A stretch of DNA of 13,344 nt from the NCBI GenBank assembly GCA_021730825.1, contig JAKFYO010000110.1:1-13344 (forward strand), read 5' to 3'. The DNA comes from Hyphomicrobiales bacterium (GTDB lineage: Bacteria > Pseudomonadota > Alphaproteobacteria > Rhizobiales > Xanthobacteraceae). Below are positions 1-7,494 of this stretch, piece by piece. The notes beneath the pieces were generated by a model. It was not told the origin of the DNA, made no database searches, and saw only the letters and a program-made list of their open reading frames with translations. A program made the translations under genes and the position numbers. How positions within the stretch are numbered: position 1 is the stretch's first letter; each line of letters opens with the position of its first letter.

Positions 1-639
1 GAGGTGACCGACCGTTCCCGTCGAACCCGGACCGCCGTCGACGAACAATTTGTCCCTGTGCCTGCCGTCCGAGCGCAGTTTCGAGACGAGAATACCGCGA
101 TCCTCCCTAGTGCCCGGCTGCTCAGTGCGCTCGAGCACCACCGCGCCAGCACCATCCCCGAACAACACGCAGGTCGTGCGGTCCTGCCAGTCCAGAATCC
201 GGGAGAAGGTCTCAGCGCCGATCACGAGCGCGCGGGTGAAATCGCCGGAGCGCAGATACTGGTCGGTGGTCGCCATGGCAAAGACGAAGCCGGAACAGAC
301 CGCCTGCAAATCGAACGCCGCGCCGCGCGTGATGCCGAGTTCCGCCTGCACGGTCGTCGCCGTCGCGGGGAATGTGAGATCGGGTGTCGAGGTCGCGACG
401 ATTACGAGATCGATATCGGCCGCGGTTATGCCTGCATTCGCAAGCGCCGCCTTCGCGGCGGCGATAGCAAGGTCGGAAGTCTTCTCGCCTTTGGCGGCGA
501 TATGTCTTTCCCGAATGCCGGTGCGCTGCACAATCCATTCGTCGGATGTGTCGACCTGCTGGGCGAGTTCGGCATTCGTCAGCGTGCGCGCCGGAAGATA
601 GGAACCGACGCCCCGCACGACGGAGCGGTACACTGTCAC
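1..639 (-). CDS. fabH: Beta-ketoacyl-ACP synthase III (KAS III), 3' end cut by window edge
   Basis: FabH condenses acetyl-CoA with malonyl-ACP in the cytoplasm, the step that starts each new fatty acid chain. The 213 codons present cover the N-terminal thiolase-fold half. They include the family segment [17 protein letters not shown] (residues 30-46), the catalytic cysteine C115 in AVCSGF, and the later GAETFS and FGDGAGAV segments. The catalytic His and Asn of the C-terminal half lie beyond the left edge. The start is GTG at 639-637, which overlaps the plsX stop as GTGA and has an AAGGAA ribosome site about 8 bases upstream; a second GTG at 633 is less well placed. Translational coupling with plsX is likely. 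Identity is very secure; only the exact start is uncertain. Confidence 0.96.
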   Translation of the reverse strand, partial: MTVYRSVVRGVGSYLPARTLTNAELAQQVDTSDEWIVQRTGIRERHIAAKGEKTSDLAIAAAKAALANAGITAADIDLVIVATSTPDLTFPATATTVQAELGITRGAAFDLQAVCSGFVFAMATTDQYLRSGDFTRALVIGAETFSRILDWQDRTTCVLFGDGAGAVVLERTEQPGTREDRGILVSKLRSDGRHRDKLFVDGGPGSTGTVGHL

Positions 640-1688
640 TGCTGCATTTCCTTGGCCGTTTCAGGCGTTGCGGTCGTTTCGCGCCGCAAGCCGTCGGCTA
701 TTCCTTGAATTAGATTGTGGCGTACCACGTCGTAGCCGATTTCGATGGCGGATGCGAAGCCCTCCGGGTCGGTTCCGCCGTGGCTCTTCACGACAAGCCC
801 GTTGAGGCCGAGGAACAAGCCTCCGTTCGCGCGCCTCGGGTCCATTTTATCGCGCAGAACCTTGAACGCTCCGCGCGCGAAGAGATAACCGATCTTCGCG
901 CTCAAGGTTCGGCTCATCGCCGCGCGGAGGTATTCGCCGATCTGGCGCGCGGTTCCCTCGGCGGTCTTCAGCGCGATGTTCCCGGTGAAGCCTTCGGTGA
1001 CGATGACATCCACGGTGCCTTTGGAAATGTCGTCGCCTTCGACAAAGCCGTGATAATTGAAATGCGGCGAGTTCAAATCGCGAAGGATTTGCCCGGCCTC
1101 GCGCACTTCCTCGACGCCCTTCATTTCCTCGACACCGACATTCAGAAGACCGACCGTCGGGCGTTCGAGATCGAACACGACGCGCGCCATCGCAGCGCCC
1201 ATGATCGCATTATCGACGAGCTGCTTCGCGTCCGAACCGATCGAAGCGCCGACATCGAGCACAACGCTTTCGCCCCGGATCGAAGGCCAGATCGCCGCGA
1301 TCGCAGGCCGGTCGATACCGGCAAGCGGCTTCAGGCAGAACAGGCTCATCGCCATCAGCGCGCCGGTGTTGCCGGCGGAGATCGCGACATCCGCTTCGCC
1401 CTTCTTCACGGCTTCAATGGCGAGCCACATGGATGAAACTTTGCGGCCCTTGCGCAGAGCCTGGCTGGGCTTGTCGTCCATGCGCACGGCAACGTCGGTG
1501 TGGACCACCTTGGCGTTTTTGATGCGGCTTTGCTTCGCAAGGACAGGCGCGATCTGCTTTTCGTCGCCGAACAGAAGGTATTCGGTGTCCGGCCGGCGAA
1601 GTGCCGCAATTTCCGCCCCCGGCACAATCACGGACGGGCCGTGATCGCCCCCCATGACGTCAATCGCAATGCGGACCGTTCTGGACAT
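636..1688 (-). CDS. plsX: Phosphate acyltransferase PlsX
   Basis: PlsX converts acyl-ACP and phosphate to acyl-phosphate, the acyl donor for PlsY in the first step of phospholipid synthesis; it acts at the inner face of the membrane. The 350-residue protein has the usual family length. It shows the N-terminal [10 protein letters not shown] motif (residues 9-18), the SAGNTGAL motif (104-111) and a C-terminal segment rich in GG and LGL. The frame is open upstream to 1790, but the extra 34 residues are low-complexity and unlike the family, so the ATG at 1688 giving [14 protein letters not shown] is chosen. No convincing ribosome site precedes it. fabH follows with a 4-base overlap. A 138-base gap separates plsX from the upstream DUF177 gene, enough room for its own promoter, though I see only weak promoter-like matches there. 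Confidence 0.96.
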   Translation of the reverse strand: MSRTVRIAIDVMGGDHGPSVIVPGAEIAALRRPDTEYLLFGDEKQIAPVLAKQSRIKNAKVVHTDVAVRMDDKPSQALRKGRKVSSMWLAIEAVKKGEADVAISAGNTGALMAMSLFCLKPLAGIDRPAIAAIWPSIRGESVVLDVGASIGSDAKQLVDNAIMGAAMARVVFDLERPTVGLLNVGVEEMKGVEEVREAGQILRDLNSPHFNYHGFVEGDDISKGTVDVIVTEGFTGNIALKTAEGTARQIGEYLRAAMSRTLSAKIGYLFARGAFKVLRDKMDPRRANGGLFLGLNGLVVKSHGGTDPEGFASAIEIGYDVVRHNLIQGIADGLRRETTATPETAKEMQQ

Positions 1689-1826
1689 GCGGATTGGCAG
1701 CACAGGCTGTCGGGCTTCAGCCGAATGATTGAAAATGCCCGGCCCCGCTCCGGCGCTGGCCGACAATAGCGGTTCGGCGCACCCGTTCAACCCGGAACGA
1801 ATAATACTTGCCTTATCAACAGCTTA

Positions 1827-2363
1827 CTATTGTTTCTTGATTCTGTCTTTCAGTCCGGAAAGGCCTTCGAAAGGGCTTCGCTTCGGCTCCGGCGGCGCCT
1901 CTTCTTTGGCGGCAGGCGCGGAGAACTCCACACCCGGCTTTCGCGGATAGGGATCGACCGCAAGGATCAGGAATTCGGTGCCGAGCGCGCCGAGATCGAT
2001 CTTCCCGTCGACGATCGGGTCCGGCAGATCCTCAATCTCTTCTTCGTCGTCGGTCTCCGCTTCGCTTTCCGGCGCGACCGCGAAATCGACCGCAATGTTC
2101 TCGGAGATCTGATTGTCGAATTCATCGAGGCTGACCACGCAAGCCTGCCGCACCACTCCGTCCAACTTCCCGACCACCTCGGCGGCGTCTTTGCCGACCG
2201 GCCGCACTTCCACGAGCATTTTGAGCGCGGGAACGGAGATGACGTCCGCCGCCTCCGCGAGGCGCTTTCGTGTCTCCTCATCCGGCACCAATTCAAAGGA
2301 CCGTCCTTCCGCCGGAATGGAAGCGAGTTCTATTTCATGCGTCCAGGCTAGATCACTTTGCAT
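1827..2363 (-). CDS. DUF177 / YceD-family protein (23S rRNA accumulation protein)
   Basis: This belongs to the DUF177 (YceD) family, whose E. coli and plant members are needed for normal 23S rRNA accumulation. In many bacteria the gene sits next to rpmF and plsX; here plsX follows but rpmF is absent. The 178-residue protein shows a mixed N-terminal half, a single cysteine (C75) within RQACVVSLDEF that matches the family's conserved Cys-x-x-(S/C)-L core, an acidic linker at about 100-113, and the LILAVDPYPRKPGV segment near 132-145 that is usual in alphaproteobacteria. The tail is rich in Lys and Pro. A TTG at 2369 is also possible, but the ATG at 2363 has AAGG nine bases upstream and is preferred. 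It overlaps the end of the preceding bc1 chaperone gene by 11 bases, so the two are likely co-translated. Molecular function is not established in this group. Confidence 0.85.
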   Translation of the reverse strand: MQSDLAWTHEIELASIPAEGRSFELVPDEETRKRLAEAADVISVPALKMLVEVRPVGKDAAEVVGKLDGVVRQACVVSLDEFDNQISENIAVDFAVAPESEAETDDEEEIEDLPDPIVDGKIDLGALGTEFLILAVDPYPRKPGVEFSAPAAKEEAPPEPKRSPFEGLSGLKDRIKKQ

Positions 2364-2901
2364 CGGCAACTGCCTTCATGGGCGCGGGAAACGTAACCTC
2401 GCCCGCAAGATACTGCTCCAGCGGCTGAGCGCCGGCCATGCCGGCGGCTTCAAACGCATAGGCAGCGAGTGGCGCAGCCTTAGATGCTTCAACGCCGGCG
2501 AGAATATTCCGGGCTATCGCACCGGCCAGTGCGGGCTCATCGCCCTTTGCGATAGCTGCCCCATACAGCGCCGAGCGCCCGAGATAGGCCTCTGCCAGCG
2601 TCCGCATTTTCTTCGGGACTTTGAGATCGCCGATCCCGATTTCGCGCAAGGATGCGTCCATGTCTTCGAAGAAGTGGTCGAGCAATTCCTGCCCGAGTGA
2701 GGCCCCTGCCTCGCCAAACGCGGCGAGCCGCTCGTTTACGAGATGCATGTGCAGCACCAGGAGATCGAAACGGCCTTCGACCGTATCGGGTACGCCTAAG
2801 CTCCGGTAGAAATCCGGCTGCCGGGACTGCGCCACGATGGCGCCATAGAGCCGTTCGATGGTCTTCCGGCGTCCGGAATCGCGCTTCTTGAACAGGAACA
2901 T
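2353..2901 (-). CDS. Ubiquinol-cytochrome c chaperone family protein (CBP3/UQCC1-like)
   Basis: This is a bacterial member of the Ubiq_cyt_C_chap (CBP3/UQCC1) family. In mitochondria these proteins help make and assemble cytochrome b of respiratory complex III; the alphaproteobacterial members are presumed to act likewise on the bc1 complex. The 182-residue protein begins MFLFKKRDSG and then shows the family core: the helix IERLYGAIVAQSRQPDFY, followed by LGVPDTVEGRFDLLVLHMHLV and DHFFEDMDASLREIGIGD-KVPKKM. The core continues to a helix around LAEAYLGRSALY. The frame is open to 2967, but the first 22 codons look non-homologous, so the ATG at 2901 is chosen. The gene diverges from bamE (82-base gap) and its stop overlaps the start of the DUF177 gene. 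Family assignment is from recognised sequence pattern; the role is by homology. Confidence 0.88.
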   Translation of the reverse strand: MFLFKKRDSGRRKTIERLYGAIVAQSRQPDFYRSLGVPDTVEGRFDLLVLHMHLVNERLAAFGEAGASLGQELLDHFFEDMDASLREIGIGDLKVPKKMRTLAEAYLGRSALYGAAIAKGDEPALAGAIARNILAGVEASKAAPLAAYAFEAAGMAGAQPLEQYLAGEVTFPAPMKAVADAK

Positions 2902-2983
2902 GCCAGCCCGGTGAGTAATTTGCGTTTCGTAGCCGCGCGAGGTAGTCGCGGGGTCGCGACAAGTCAATCCGGCAATTAACCAT

Positions 2984-3475
2984 ATGCCTGTCAGACCGCT
3001 TCAATCTTCCGCATTTCGCCGTGTCTCAGCGCTTGCTGCGCTGCTTCCGGCGCTGGCGCTTGCGGCATGCAGTTCGATGCCGGTGAACAGCTTCACCCAG
3101 ACCTACCAGCGCGGCTATGTCCTCGACGAAAACGCGCTCCAGCAGGTTCCGGTCGGATCGAGCCAGGAGCAGGTTCTGCTCGTGCTCGGAACGCCCTCCA
3201 CGGTTGCGACGCTTTCCGGCGAAGCGTTCTATTACATCTCGCAGAAGACGCAGCAGACCGCCTTTATGCGTCCCGAGGTCATCGATCAGCGTGTGCTCGT
3301 CGTCTATTTCAGCCCTGATCGCCGCGTGACGCGCATCGCAAATTACGGCTTACAGGACGGCAAGGTCTTCGACTTCATCAGCCGCAGCACGATTGCCGGT
3401 GGCTCCGACATCAGCCTGGTCGGAAACATTCTCAGGAACGTCGGCAACATCAATCCGTTCGGCGCCGGCAACTAA
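2984..3475 (+). CDS. bamE: Outer-membrane assembly lipoprotein BamE (SmpA/OmlA family)
   Basis: BamE is a small lipoprotein of the BAM complex, which folds and inserts beta-barrel proteins into the outer membrane. The 163-residue product has a lipoprotein signal peptide: a basic N-terminus (RPLQSSAFRR), a hydrophobic core (about 15-27) and a lipobox LAAC with the lipidated cysteine at C29. Ser at +2 fits sorting to the outer membrane. The SmpA/OmlA domain follows, seen in GYVLDENALQQVPVGSSQEQVLLVLGTPS (two parts of one motif, residues 44-72) and FYYISQKTQQTAF. The C-terminal tail after about residue 125 is longer than the E. coli protein and is rich in Gly and Asn, as in other Rhizobiales OmlA proteins. 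It is transcribed alone, divergently from the bc1 chaperone gene, and ends 21 bases before a strong terminator hairpin. Confidence 0.93.
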   Translation: MPVRPLQSSAFRRVSALAALLPALALAACSSMPVNSFTQTYQRGYVLDENALQQVPVGSSQEQVLLVLGTPSTVATLSGEAFYYISQKTQQTAFMRPEVIDQRVLVVYFSPDRRVTRIANYGLQDGKVFDFISRSTIAGGSDISLVGNILRNVGNINPFGAGN

Positions 3476-3496
3476 ACGAGCCTGATCGTTTCAAGA

Positions 3497-3530
3497 AAAA
3501 GCCCGCGAGGATCGCTCCACGCGGGCTTTT
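3497..3530. terminator. Bidirectional intrinsic terminator between bamE and hppA
   Basis: A perfect 11-bp stem (AAAAGCCCGCG at 3497-3507 paired with CGCGGGCTTTT at 3520-3530) encloses a 12-base loop. The plus strand ends in a T run for bamE, and the minus strand reads into a T run for hppA, whose stop lies 21 bases away at 3551. The hairpin sits exactly in the short gap between the two convergent genes, so it can serve both. Confidence 0.9.
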
Positions 3531-3550
3531 CGTTTCGTATGGCGTCTCGC

Positions 3551-5683
3551 TTAGTGCGCGAGAATTGCGAGCAGTAACAGCGCCACGATGTTCGTGATCT
3601 TGATCATCGGGTTTACCGCCGGACCGGCCGTATCCTTGTAAGGATCGCCGACCGTGTCGCCGGTGACGGAAGCCTTATGCGGCTCGGAACCCTTGCCGCC
3701 GTAGTGACCGTCTTCGATGTACTTCTTGGCATTGTCCCAGGCGCCACCGCCCGAGGTCATCGAGATCGCGACGAACAGACCCGTCACGATCACGCCAAGG
3801 AGCATGGCACCGAGCGCTGCGAAGCCCGCGGCTTTGCCGGCCGCGCCTTGTCCCGCGATAAAGAAGATCGCGAAATAGACGACGATCGGCGACAGCACCG
3901 GCAAGAGCGACGGGATGATCATTTCCTTGATCGCCGCCTTGGTCAGGATGTCGACCGCCCGGCCGTAGTTCGGCTTGGAGGTGCCCTTCATGATGCCCTT
4001 GTTCGTCTTGAACTGACGGCGGACTTCTTCGACGATGGCGCCGGCCGCACGGCCAACTGCCATCATGCCCATCGCGCCGAACAGATACGGCAGCAGGCCA
4101 CCGAACAGGAGGCCGACCACGACGTACGGGTTAGACAGCGAGAAATCGACCTTCACGCCCGCGAAGTATTTGTACTGCGCGGAGTTCGCGACGAAGTAGT
4201 TGAGGTCCGACGTATAGGCTGCGAACAGCACCAGCGCACCGAGACCCGCCGAACCGATGGCGTAGCCCTTGGTGATCGCCTTGGTGGTGTTGCCGACCGC
4301 GTCGAGCGCATCGGTGTATTTGCGGGTGTTCTTCGGAAGACCCGCCATTTCCGCGATGCCGCCTGCGTTGTCCGTCACCGGACCGAAGGCGTCGAGCGCG
4401 ACCACCATGCCGGCCAGCGCCAGCATTGCCGTCACCGCAATCGCAATGCCGAACAGGCCCGCGAGTGCGTAGGTAACAAGGATGCCCGCGATGATGACAA
4501 GCGCAGGCAGTGCCGTCGCTTCCATCGAGACCGCGAGGCCCTGGATGATGTTGGTACCGTGGCCGGTCACCGACGAAGCGGCAATCGACTGCACCGGACG
4601 GAAGTTCGTGCCGGTGTAGTACTCCGTGATCCAAACGATCAGGCCGGTCACGACGAGACCCGCGAGCGCACAATAGAACAGCGACATGCCCGTGAAGGTC
4701 ATGCCCTGCACGGTGAGCTGCGTATTGAAGCCGATCAGCTTGTCCGTCACGAACCAGATCGCAGGCACCGACAACACCGCTGACGCGATGAAGCCCTTGT
4801 AGAGGGCGCCCATGATCGACTTGCTCTTGCCGAGCCGCACGAAGAACGTGCCGACGATCGAGGTCACGATGCACGCGCCGCAGATCGCGAGCGGATAGAG
4901 CATGATGTTTGCGAGGTTCGGGCTTGCTGCGAAGAAGATTGCTGCCAGCACCATCGTGGCGACAACCGTCACCGCATAGGTTTCGAACAGGTCGGCTGCC
5001 ATGCCTGCACAGTCGCCGACGTTGTCGCCAACGTTGTCTGCAATCGTCGCCGGGTTGCGCGGATCATCCTCGGGGATGCCCGCTTCGACTTTACCGACGA
5101 GGTCGCCGCCGACGTCCGCACCCTTGGTGAAGATGCCGCCGCCGAGACGCGCGAAGATCGAGATCAGCGAAGCGCCGAAGCCAAGTGCCACGAGCGCGTC
5201 GATCACGACGCGGCCTTCGTTCAGCTTGTATGCGAGCGGTCCGACGAGGAATGCGTAGTAGCCGGCAACGCCCAAGAGCGCGAGACCGGCAACCAGCATG
5301 CCGGTGATCGCACCGGCCTTGAACGCGAGGTCCAAACCGCCGCCCAGCGACTTGGTCGCGGCCTGCGCGGTGCGCACGTTGGCGCGTACCGAGATGTTCA
5401 TGCCGATGAAGCCGGTGAGGCCCGAAAGAATGGCACCGATCGCAAAACCGATCGCGACCCAGACCCCGAGCAGCCACCAGACCACTGCGAAGATCACGGC
5501 GCCGACGATGGCGATCGTGGAATATTGACGCTGCAGATAGGCCTGCGCGCCCTCGCGGATTGCGCCGGCAATTTCTTGCATGCGCTTGTTACCGGCATCG
5601 GCCGACAGAACGGAGTTCGTCGCCCAAAGACCGTAGAGAATCGCCAGCACGCCGCTGGCGAGGATCAACCACAAAGCGTTCAT
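3551..5683 (-). CDS. hppA: Membrane-bound proton-pumping pyrophosphatase, K+-independent type
   Basis: HppA hydrolyses pyrophosphate and uses the energy to pump protons across the inner membrane. The 710-residue length and many hydrophobic helices (first at about 2-24, then 56-92 and onward) fit the 16-helix family. The substrate and metal site is visible as [16 protein letters not shown] (187-202), then [20 protein letters not shown] (205-224); a second acidic site is [12 protein letters not shown] (431-442). The segment [10 protein letters not shown] carries Lys468 and Thr471 where K+-dependent enzymes have Ala; this marks the K+-independent H+-pumping subclass. The frame is open to 5779, but the ATG at 5683 with AGGGG nine bases upstream gives the normal N-terminus [11 protein letters not shown]. 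It lies 181 bases downstream of thiL with a structured leader, and converges on bamE. Confidence 0.97.
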   Translation of the reverse strand: MNALWLILASGVLAILYGLWATNSVLSADAGNKRMQEIAGAIREGAQAYLQRQYSTIAIVGAVIFAVVWWLLGVWVAIGFAIGAILSGLTGFIGMNISVRANVRTAQAATKSLGGGLDLAFKAGAITGMLVAGLALLGVAGYYAFLVGPLAYKLNEGRVVIDALVALGFGASLISIFARLGGGIFTKGADVGGDLVGKVEAGIPEDDPRNPATIADNVGDNVGDCAGMAADLFETYAVTVVATMVLAAIFFAASPNLANIMLYPLAICGACIVTSIVGTFFVRLGKSKSIMGALYKGFIASAVLSVPAIWFVTDKLIGFNTQLTVQGMTFTGMSLFYCALAGLVVTGLIVWITEYYTGTNFRPVQSIAASSVTGHGTNIIQGLAVSMEATALPALVIIAGILVTYALAGLFGIAIAVTAMLALAGMVVALDAFGPVTDNAGGIAEMAGLPKNTRKYTDALDAVGNTTKAITKGYAIGSAGLGALVLFAAYTSDLNYFVANSAQYKYFAGVKVDFSLSNPYVVVGLLFGGLLPYLFGAMGMMAVGRAAGAIVEEVRRQFKTNKGIMKGTSKPNYGRAVDILTKAAIKEMIIPSLLPVLSPIVVYFAIFFIAGQGAAGKAAGFAALGAMLLGVIVTGLFVAISMTSGGGAWDNAKKYIEDGHYGGKGSEPHKASVTGDTVGDPYKDTAGPAVNPMIKITNIVALLLLAILAH

Positions 5684-5692
5684 CGCTATATG

Positions 5693-5697
5693 CCCCT
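5693..5697 (-). promoter_or_regulatory. Ribosome binding site deciding the hppA start
   Basis: AGGGG on the minus strand lies 9 bases upstream of the ATG at 5683. It supports that start over upstream in-frame codons, whose extension (5684-5779) runs through G/C-rich palindromes and does not read like protein. Confidence 0.6.
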
Positions 5698-5738
5698 GAT
5701 AATCGGTCGTAATTCGCCCGCGCTCTCTGGCCACATGG

Positions 5739-5830
5739 CCGGGCGCGAAAGTTCCGGGGGGTCCCCCCAAAGCCGGCAACCTTTGCCAAAAATGCCTTAG
5801 CGGCGCAACTCGCGAGACGCCTATTTAGGC
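5739..5830. repeat. Cluster of four short palindromes in the hppA leader
   Basis: The 181-base gap between the thiL stop and the hppA start holds four short inverted repeats in a row: GGCCACATGGCC (5739-5750), GGGGGGTCCCCCC (5756-5768), GGCAACCTTTGCC (5775-5787) and GCCTATTTAGGC (5819-5830). Arms are 5-6 bp. None is followed by a T run on the minus strand, so they do not look like a thiL terminator. They could form small hairpins in an hppA leader RNA or be protein-binding sites. I could not match them to a known riboswitch class, and some may be chance in G/C-rich DNA. No clear -35/-10 pair was found in this gap. Confidence 0.35.
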
Positions 5831-5864
5831 AGGATTCCGCAACGAACTGCGCGTTTCTTTCGGC

Positions 5865-6863
5865 TTAGAAGTGGCTGAAGGACGCCTTTTGGAACGAAAG
5901 TGGATTACCGTCCGGTCCCAGCACCGAAACGCCATCGCCCGCGCCGAAGGTCCCGATTCTCGAAACCGGAACTCCGGCTTTGCCTGCGGCTTCCGCGAAG
6001 GCGTCGAAACGGCGTTCCGGGATCGCCGCCAGCACCTCGTAATCGTCGCCGCCCGTGAGTGCGGTCGAAAGCAGCGCCGCCTCGCCTGCAATCGCATCGT
6101 GCGCCGGGTTCGAGAGCGGAATTTTCGCGGTTTCGATGCGGGCACTGACCCCGGAAACGGCAGCAAGCTTGCCGAGGTCGCCGACAAGACCGTCCGAAAC
6201 ATCCATGGCGGCATTCGCGTATTCGCAAAGCAAAGGCGCAAGCGCGAGGCGCGGCTCCGGCATCCGATAGCGGCGCATGAGTTCAGCGGCCTGCGGCTTG
6301 TTCAGATCGCCAAGCCCGCCGCTCAGCATGCGCTGCTTTAATAGAAGTGCGAGTGCTGCGTCCCCGATCGTTCCCGAAACGACAATAAGATCGCCCGGCT
6401 TCGCACCTGTCCGCTTCACCATCCGTCCTGCCGGCACTTTGCCGATGGCGGTAATGGAGATCGAAAGCGGACCCGGCGTTTTCGTCGTGTCCCCACCGAT
6501 AAGCGGACACAAAAACGAAACGCAGTCTTCGCCGAGCCCGCGTGCAAAATTCGCGATCCAGCTCTCCTCGATCCCTTCCGGGAAAGAAATCGCAAGCAGC
6601 GCGCCGATGGGTGCAGCACCTTTGGCCGCCAAATCGGAAAGATTTACGCGCAGCGCCTTCTTCGCAATCGTATCGGGCGGATCGTCCGCGAAGAAATGCA
6701 CGCCCGCGACCGTCGTATCGGCGGTGAGCACGAGATCGTATCCGGAAGGCGGCGTGATAAATGCGGCGTCGTCGGAAAGCGCGAGTGCGCCGGGATAGGA
6801 AGCGAGCGGTTTGAAGAAGCGCTCGATCAGCTTGTCCTCGCCGCTCGGTTCGCGCTTTTTCAT
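5865..6863 (-). CDS. thiL: Thiamine-monophosphate kinase
   Basis: ThiL phosphorylates thiamine monophosphate with ATP to give thiamine diphosphate, the active cofactor; it is cytoplasmic. The 332-residue protein has the normal length and the AIRS/PurM-like fold signatures in order: the acidic metal motif SDDAA (30-34), TADTTVAGVHF (48-58), the NLSDLAAKGA nucleotide-site segment (74-83), IGGDTT (122-127), SGTIGDAA (163-170) and DVSDGL (221-226). The ATG at 6863 is the only usable start, because an in-frame TAG lies seven codons upstream. The ribosome-binding region consists of the arm of a long hairpin repeat that ends one base before the ATG. In related genomes the gene follows nusB closely; here a repeat pair of about 165 bases separates them. 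Confidence 0.95.
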   Translation of the reverse strand: MKKREPSGEDKLIERFFKPLASYPGALALSDDAAFITPPSGYDLVLTADTTVAGVHFFADDPPDTIAKKALRVNLSDLAAKGAAPIGALLAISFPEGIEESWIANFARGLGEDCVSFLCPLIGGDTTKTPGPLSISITAIGKVPAGRMVKRTGAKPGDLIVVSGTIGDAALALLLKQRMLSGGLGDLNKPQAAELMRRYRMPEPRLALAPLLCEYANAAMDVSDGLVGDLGKLAAVSGVSARIETAKIPLSNPAHDAIAGEAALLSTALTGGDDYEVLAAIPERRFDAFAEAAGKAGVPVSRIGTFGAGDGVSVLGPDGNPLSFQKASFSHF

Positions 6864-6864
6864 G

Positions 6865-6942
6865 CTAGTGGTCCGATCCTAACATTCGCATATCCTTTAC
6901 TGTAGCGCTCCCTTGCGAATGTTAGGATCAAAGGACCACTAG
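6865..6942. repeat. Long hairpin repeat A between nusB and thiL (REP/MITE-like)
   Basis: The arms at 6865-6890 and 6914-6942 are inverted copies of each other over 26 bp, with no mismatches. The right arm carries three extra bases (AAA, at about 6930-6932), which form a bulge ten bases in from the outer end. The loop is 23 bases (6891-6913). The outer ends read CTAGTGG...CCACTAG and the inner ends ATTCGCA/TGCGAAT. The left end lies one base from the thiL start codon. No open reading frame lies inside. It resembles a non-autonomous palindromic mobile element; I do not know a formal family name. Confidence 0.85.
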
Positions 6943-6954
6943 AAGTTTTAAAAT

Positions 6955-7033
6955 ACTAGTGGAGTTTTGGATTTGATATTCGCGTCGCAGACTCGATGAA
7001 ACGGAACGCGAATATCAAATCCACTCCACTAGT
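6955..7033. repeat. Long hairpin repeat B between nusB and thiL (REP/MITE-like)
   Basis: The arms at 6955-6985 and 7006-7033 pair over 28 bp, with no mismatches; three extra T residues in the left arm form a bulge ten bases from the outer end. The loop is 20 bases (6986-7005). The ends read ACTAGTGG...CCACTAGT and the inner ends ATTCGCGT/ACGCGAAT. It shares the CTAGTGG outer end, the TTT bulge position and the ATTCGC inner end with repeat A, but the stem between differs and the asymmetry is reversed, so A and B are related elements in opposite orientation. The right arm overlaps the last bases of nusB and supplies its TAG stop codon. Confidence 0.85.
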
Positions 7034-7493
7034 TCGCGAAGTCCTTGGGCCGCGCCTGCTTTGCCAGCGCATCGAGCACGGCATTGGCCATGCCGACATC
7101 TTCTTTATCCAGAAACGCGGCCGCGACATCGACATACTCGCTGACGACCGCGCGCACCGGAATATCCTGACGATGATAAAGCTCGTAGGCGCCTGCGCGA
7201 AGCGTCGCGCGCAACACGCTCTCCACGCGCTTCAAGGCCCAGCCTTCGTTCAGCGTCTTGTCGATCACGGGGTCGAGCGTCGTCTGCTCGCGCACCACAC
7301 CCTCGACGACATCGCGGAAATGCCTCTCTTCCGCCTCTTCGTATCGCTCGCCTTCGATCTCGCGTCCGATCCAGTGCCGCTCGAATTCGGAGAGCACGTT
7401 CGGGAGTGGCGAAGCGGCAATATCCATCTGGTAGAGCGCCTGCACCGCCGCGAGACGCGCGGCACTTCTTTCCTTGAGCGAGGTCCTGGCCAT
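7029..7493 (-). CDS. nusB: Transcription antitermination protein NusB
   Basis: NusB binds boxA RNA with NusE (S10) in the antitermination complex that keeps RNA polymerase going through rRNA operons. The 154-residue all-alpha protein shows the family features: a basic N-terminus followed by SAARLAAVQALYQMD (residues 9-23), then the VLRATLRAGAYEL helix, IPVRAVVSEYVDVA and DVGMANAVLDALA near the C-terminus. The frame is open to 7559, but the ATG at 7493 gives the usual MARTSLKERSAAR start and lies one base after the ribH stop. The gene ends KDFAN, and its stop codon TAG is part of hairpin repeat B, so the last residues may have been changed by insertion of the repeat. It lies in the usual ribH-nusB-thiL order. 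Confidence 0.95.
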   Translation of the reverse strand: MARTSLKERSAARLAAVQALYQMDIAASPLPNVLSEFERHWIGREIEGERYEEAEERHFRDVVEGVVREQTTLDPVIDKTLNEGWALKRVESVLRATLRAGAYELYHRQDIPVRAVVSEYVDVAAAFLDKEDVGMANAVLDALAKQARPKDFAN

Positions 7494-7494
7494 T

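Noticed and set aside
4..708. Plus-strand open frame of 234 codons opposite fabH
   Set aside because: FabH on the minus strand has its catalytic cysteine and all family motifs; the opposite frame is Arg-rich and featureless.
1689..1826. Promoter for plsX (TTGAAC with ATTGTC at 17-base spacing)
   Set aside because: The match is weak and such pairs are expected by chance; without a mapped start site it is not reported as a feature.
2364..2369. TTG start two codons upstream for the DUF177 protein
   Set aside because: The ATG at 2363 has better start-codon identity and an AAGG at a suitable distance; the difference is only two residues and cannot be settled from sequence alone.
3677..4783. Long plus-strand open frame (368 codons) opposite hppA
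   Set aside because: It is antisense to the certain hppA gene. The product is extremely rich in Arg, His, Asp and Glu, which is typical of the shadow frame of a G/C-rich gene, and it matches no family I recognise.
6864..7028. TPP riboswitch ahead of thiL
   Set aside because: No TPP-riboswitch core (CUGAGA and ACCUGA-type motifs) is present; the sequence is explained by the two hairpin repeats.
6865..7033. The two hairpins as a simple intrinsic terminator or a CRISPR array
   Set aside because: Stems are far too long and no T run follows on the coding strand; the units are inverted relative to each other and not direct repeats with spacers.
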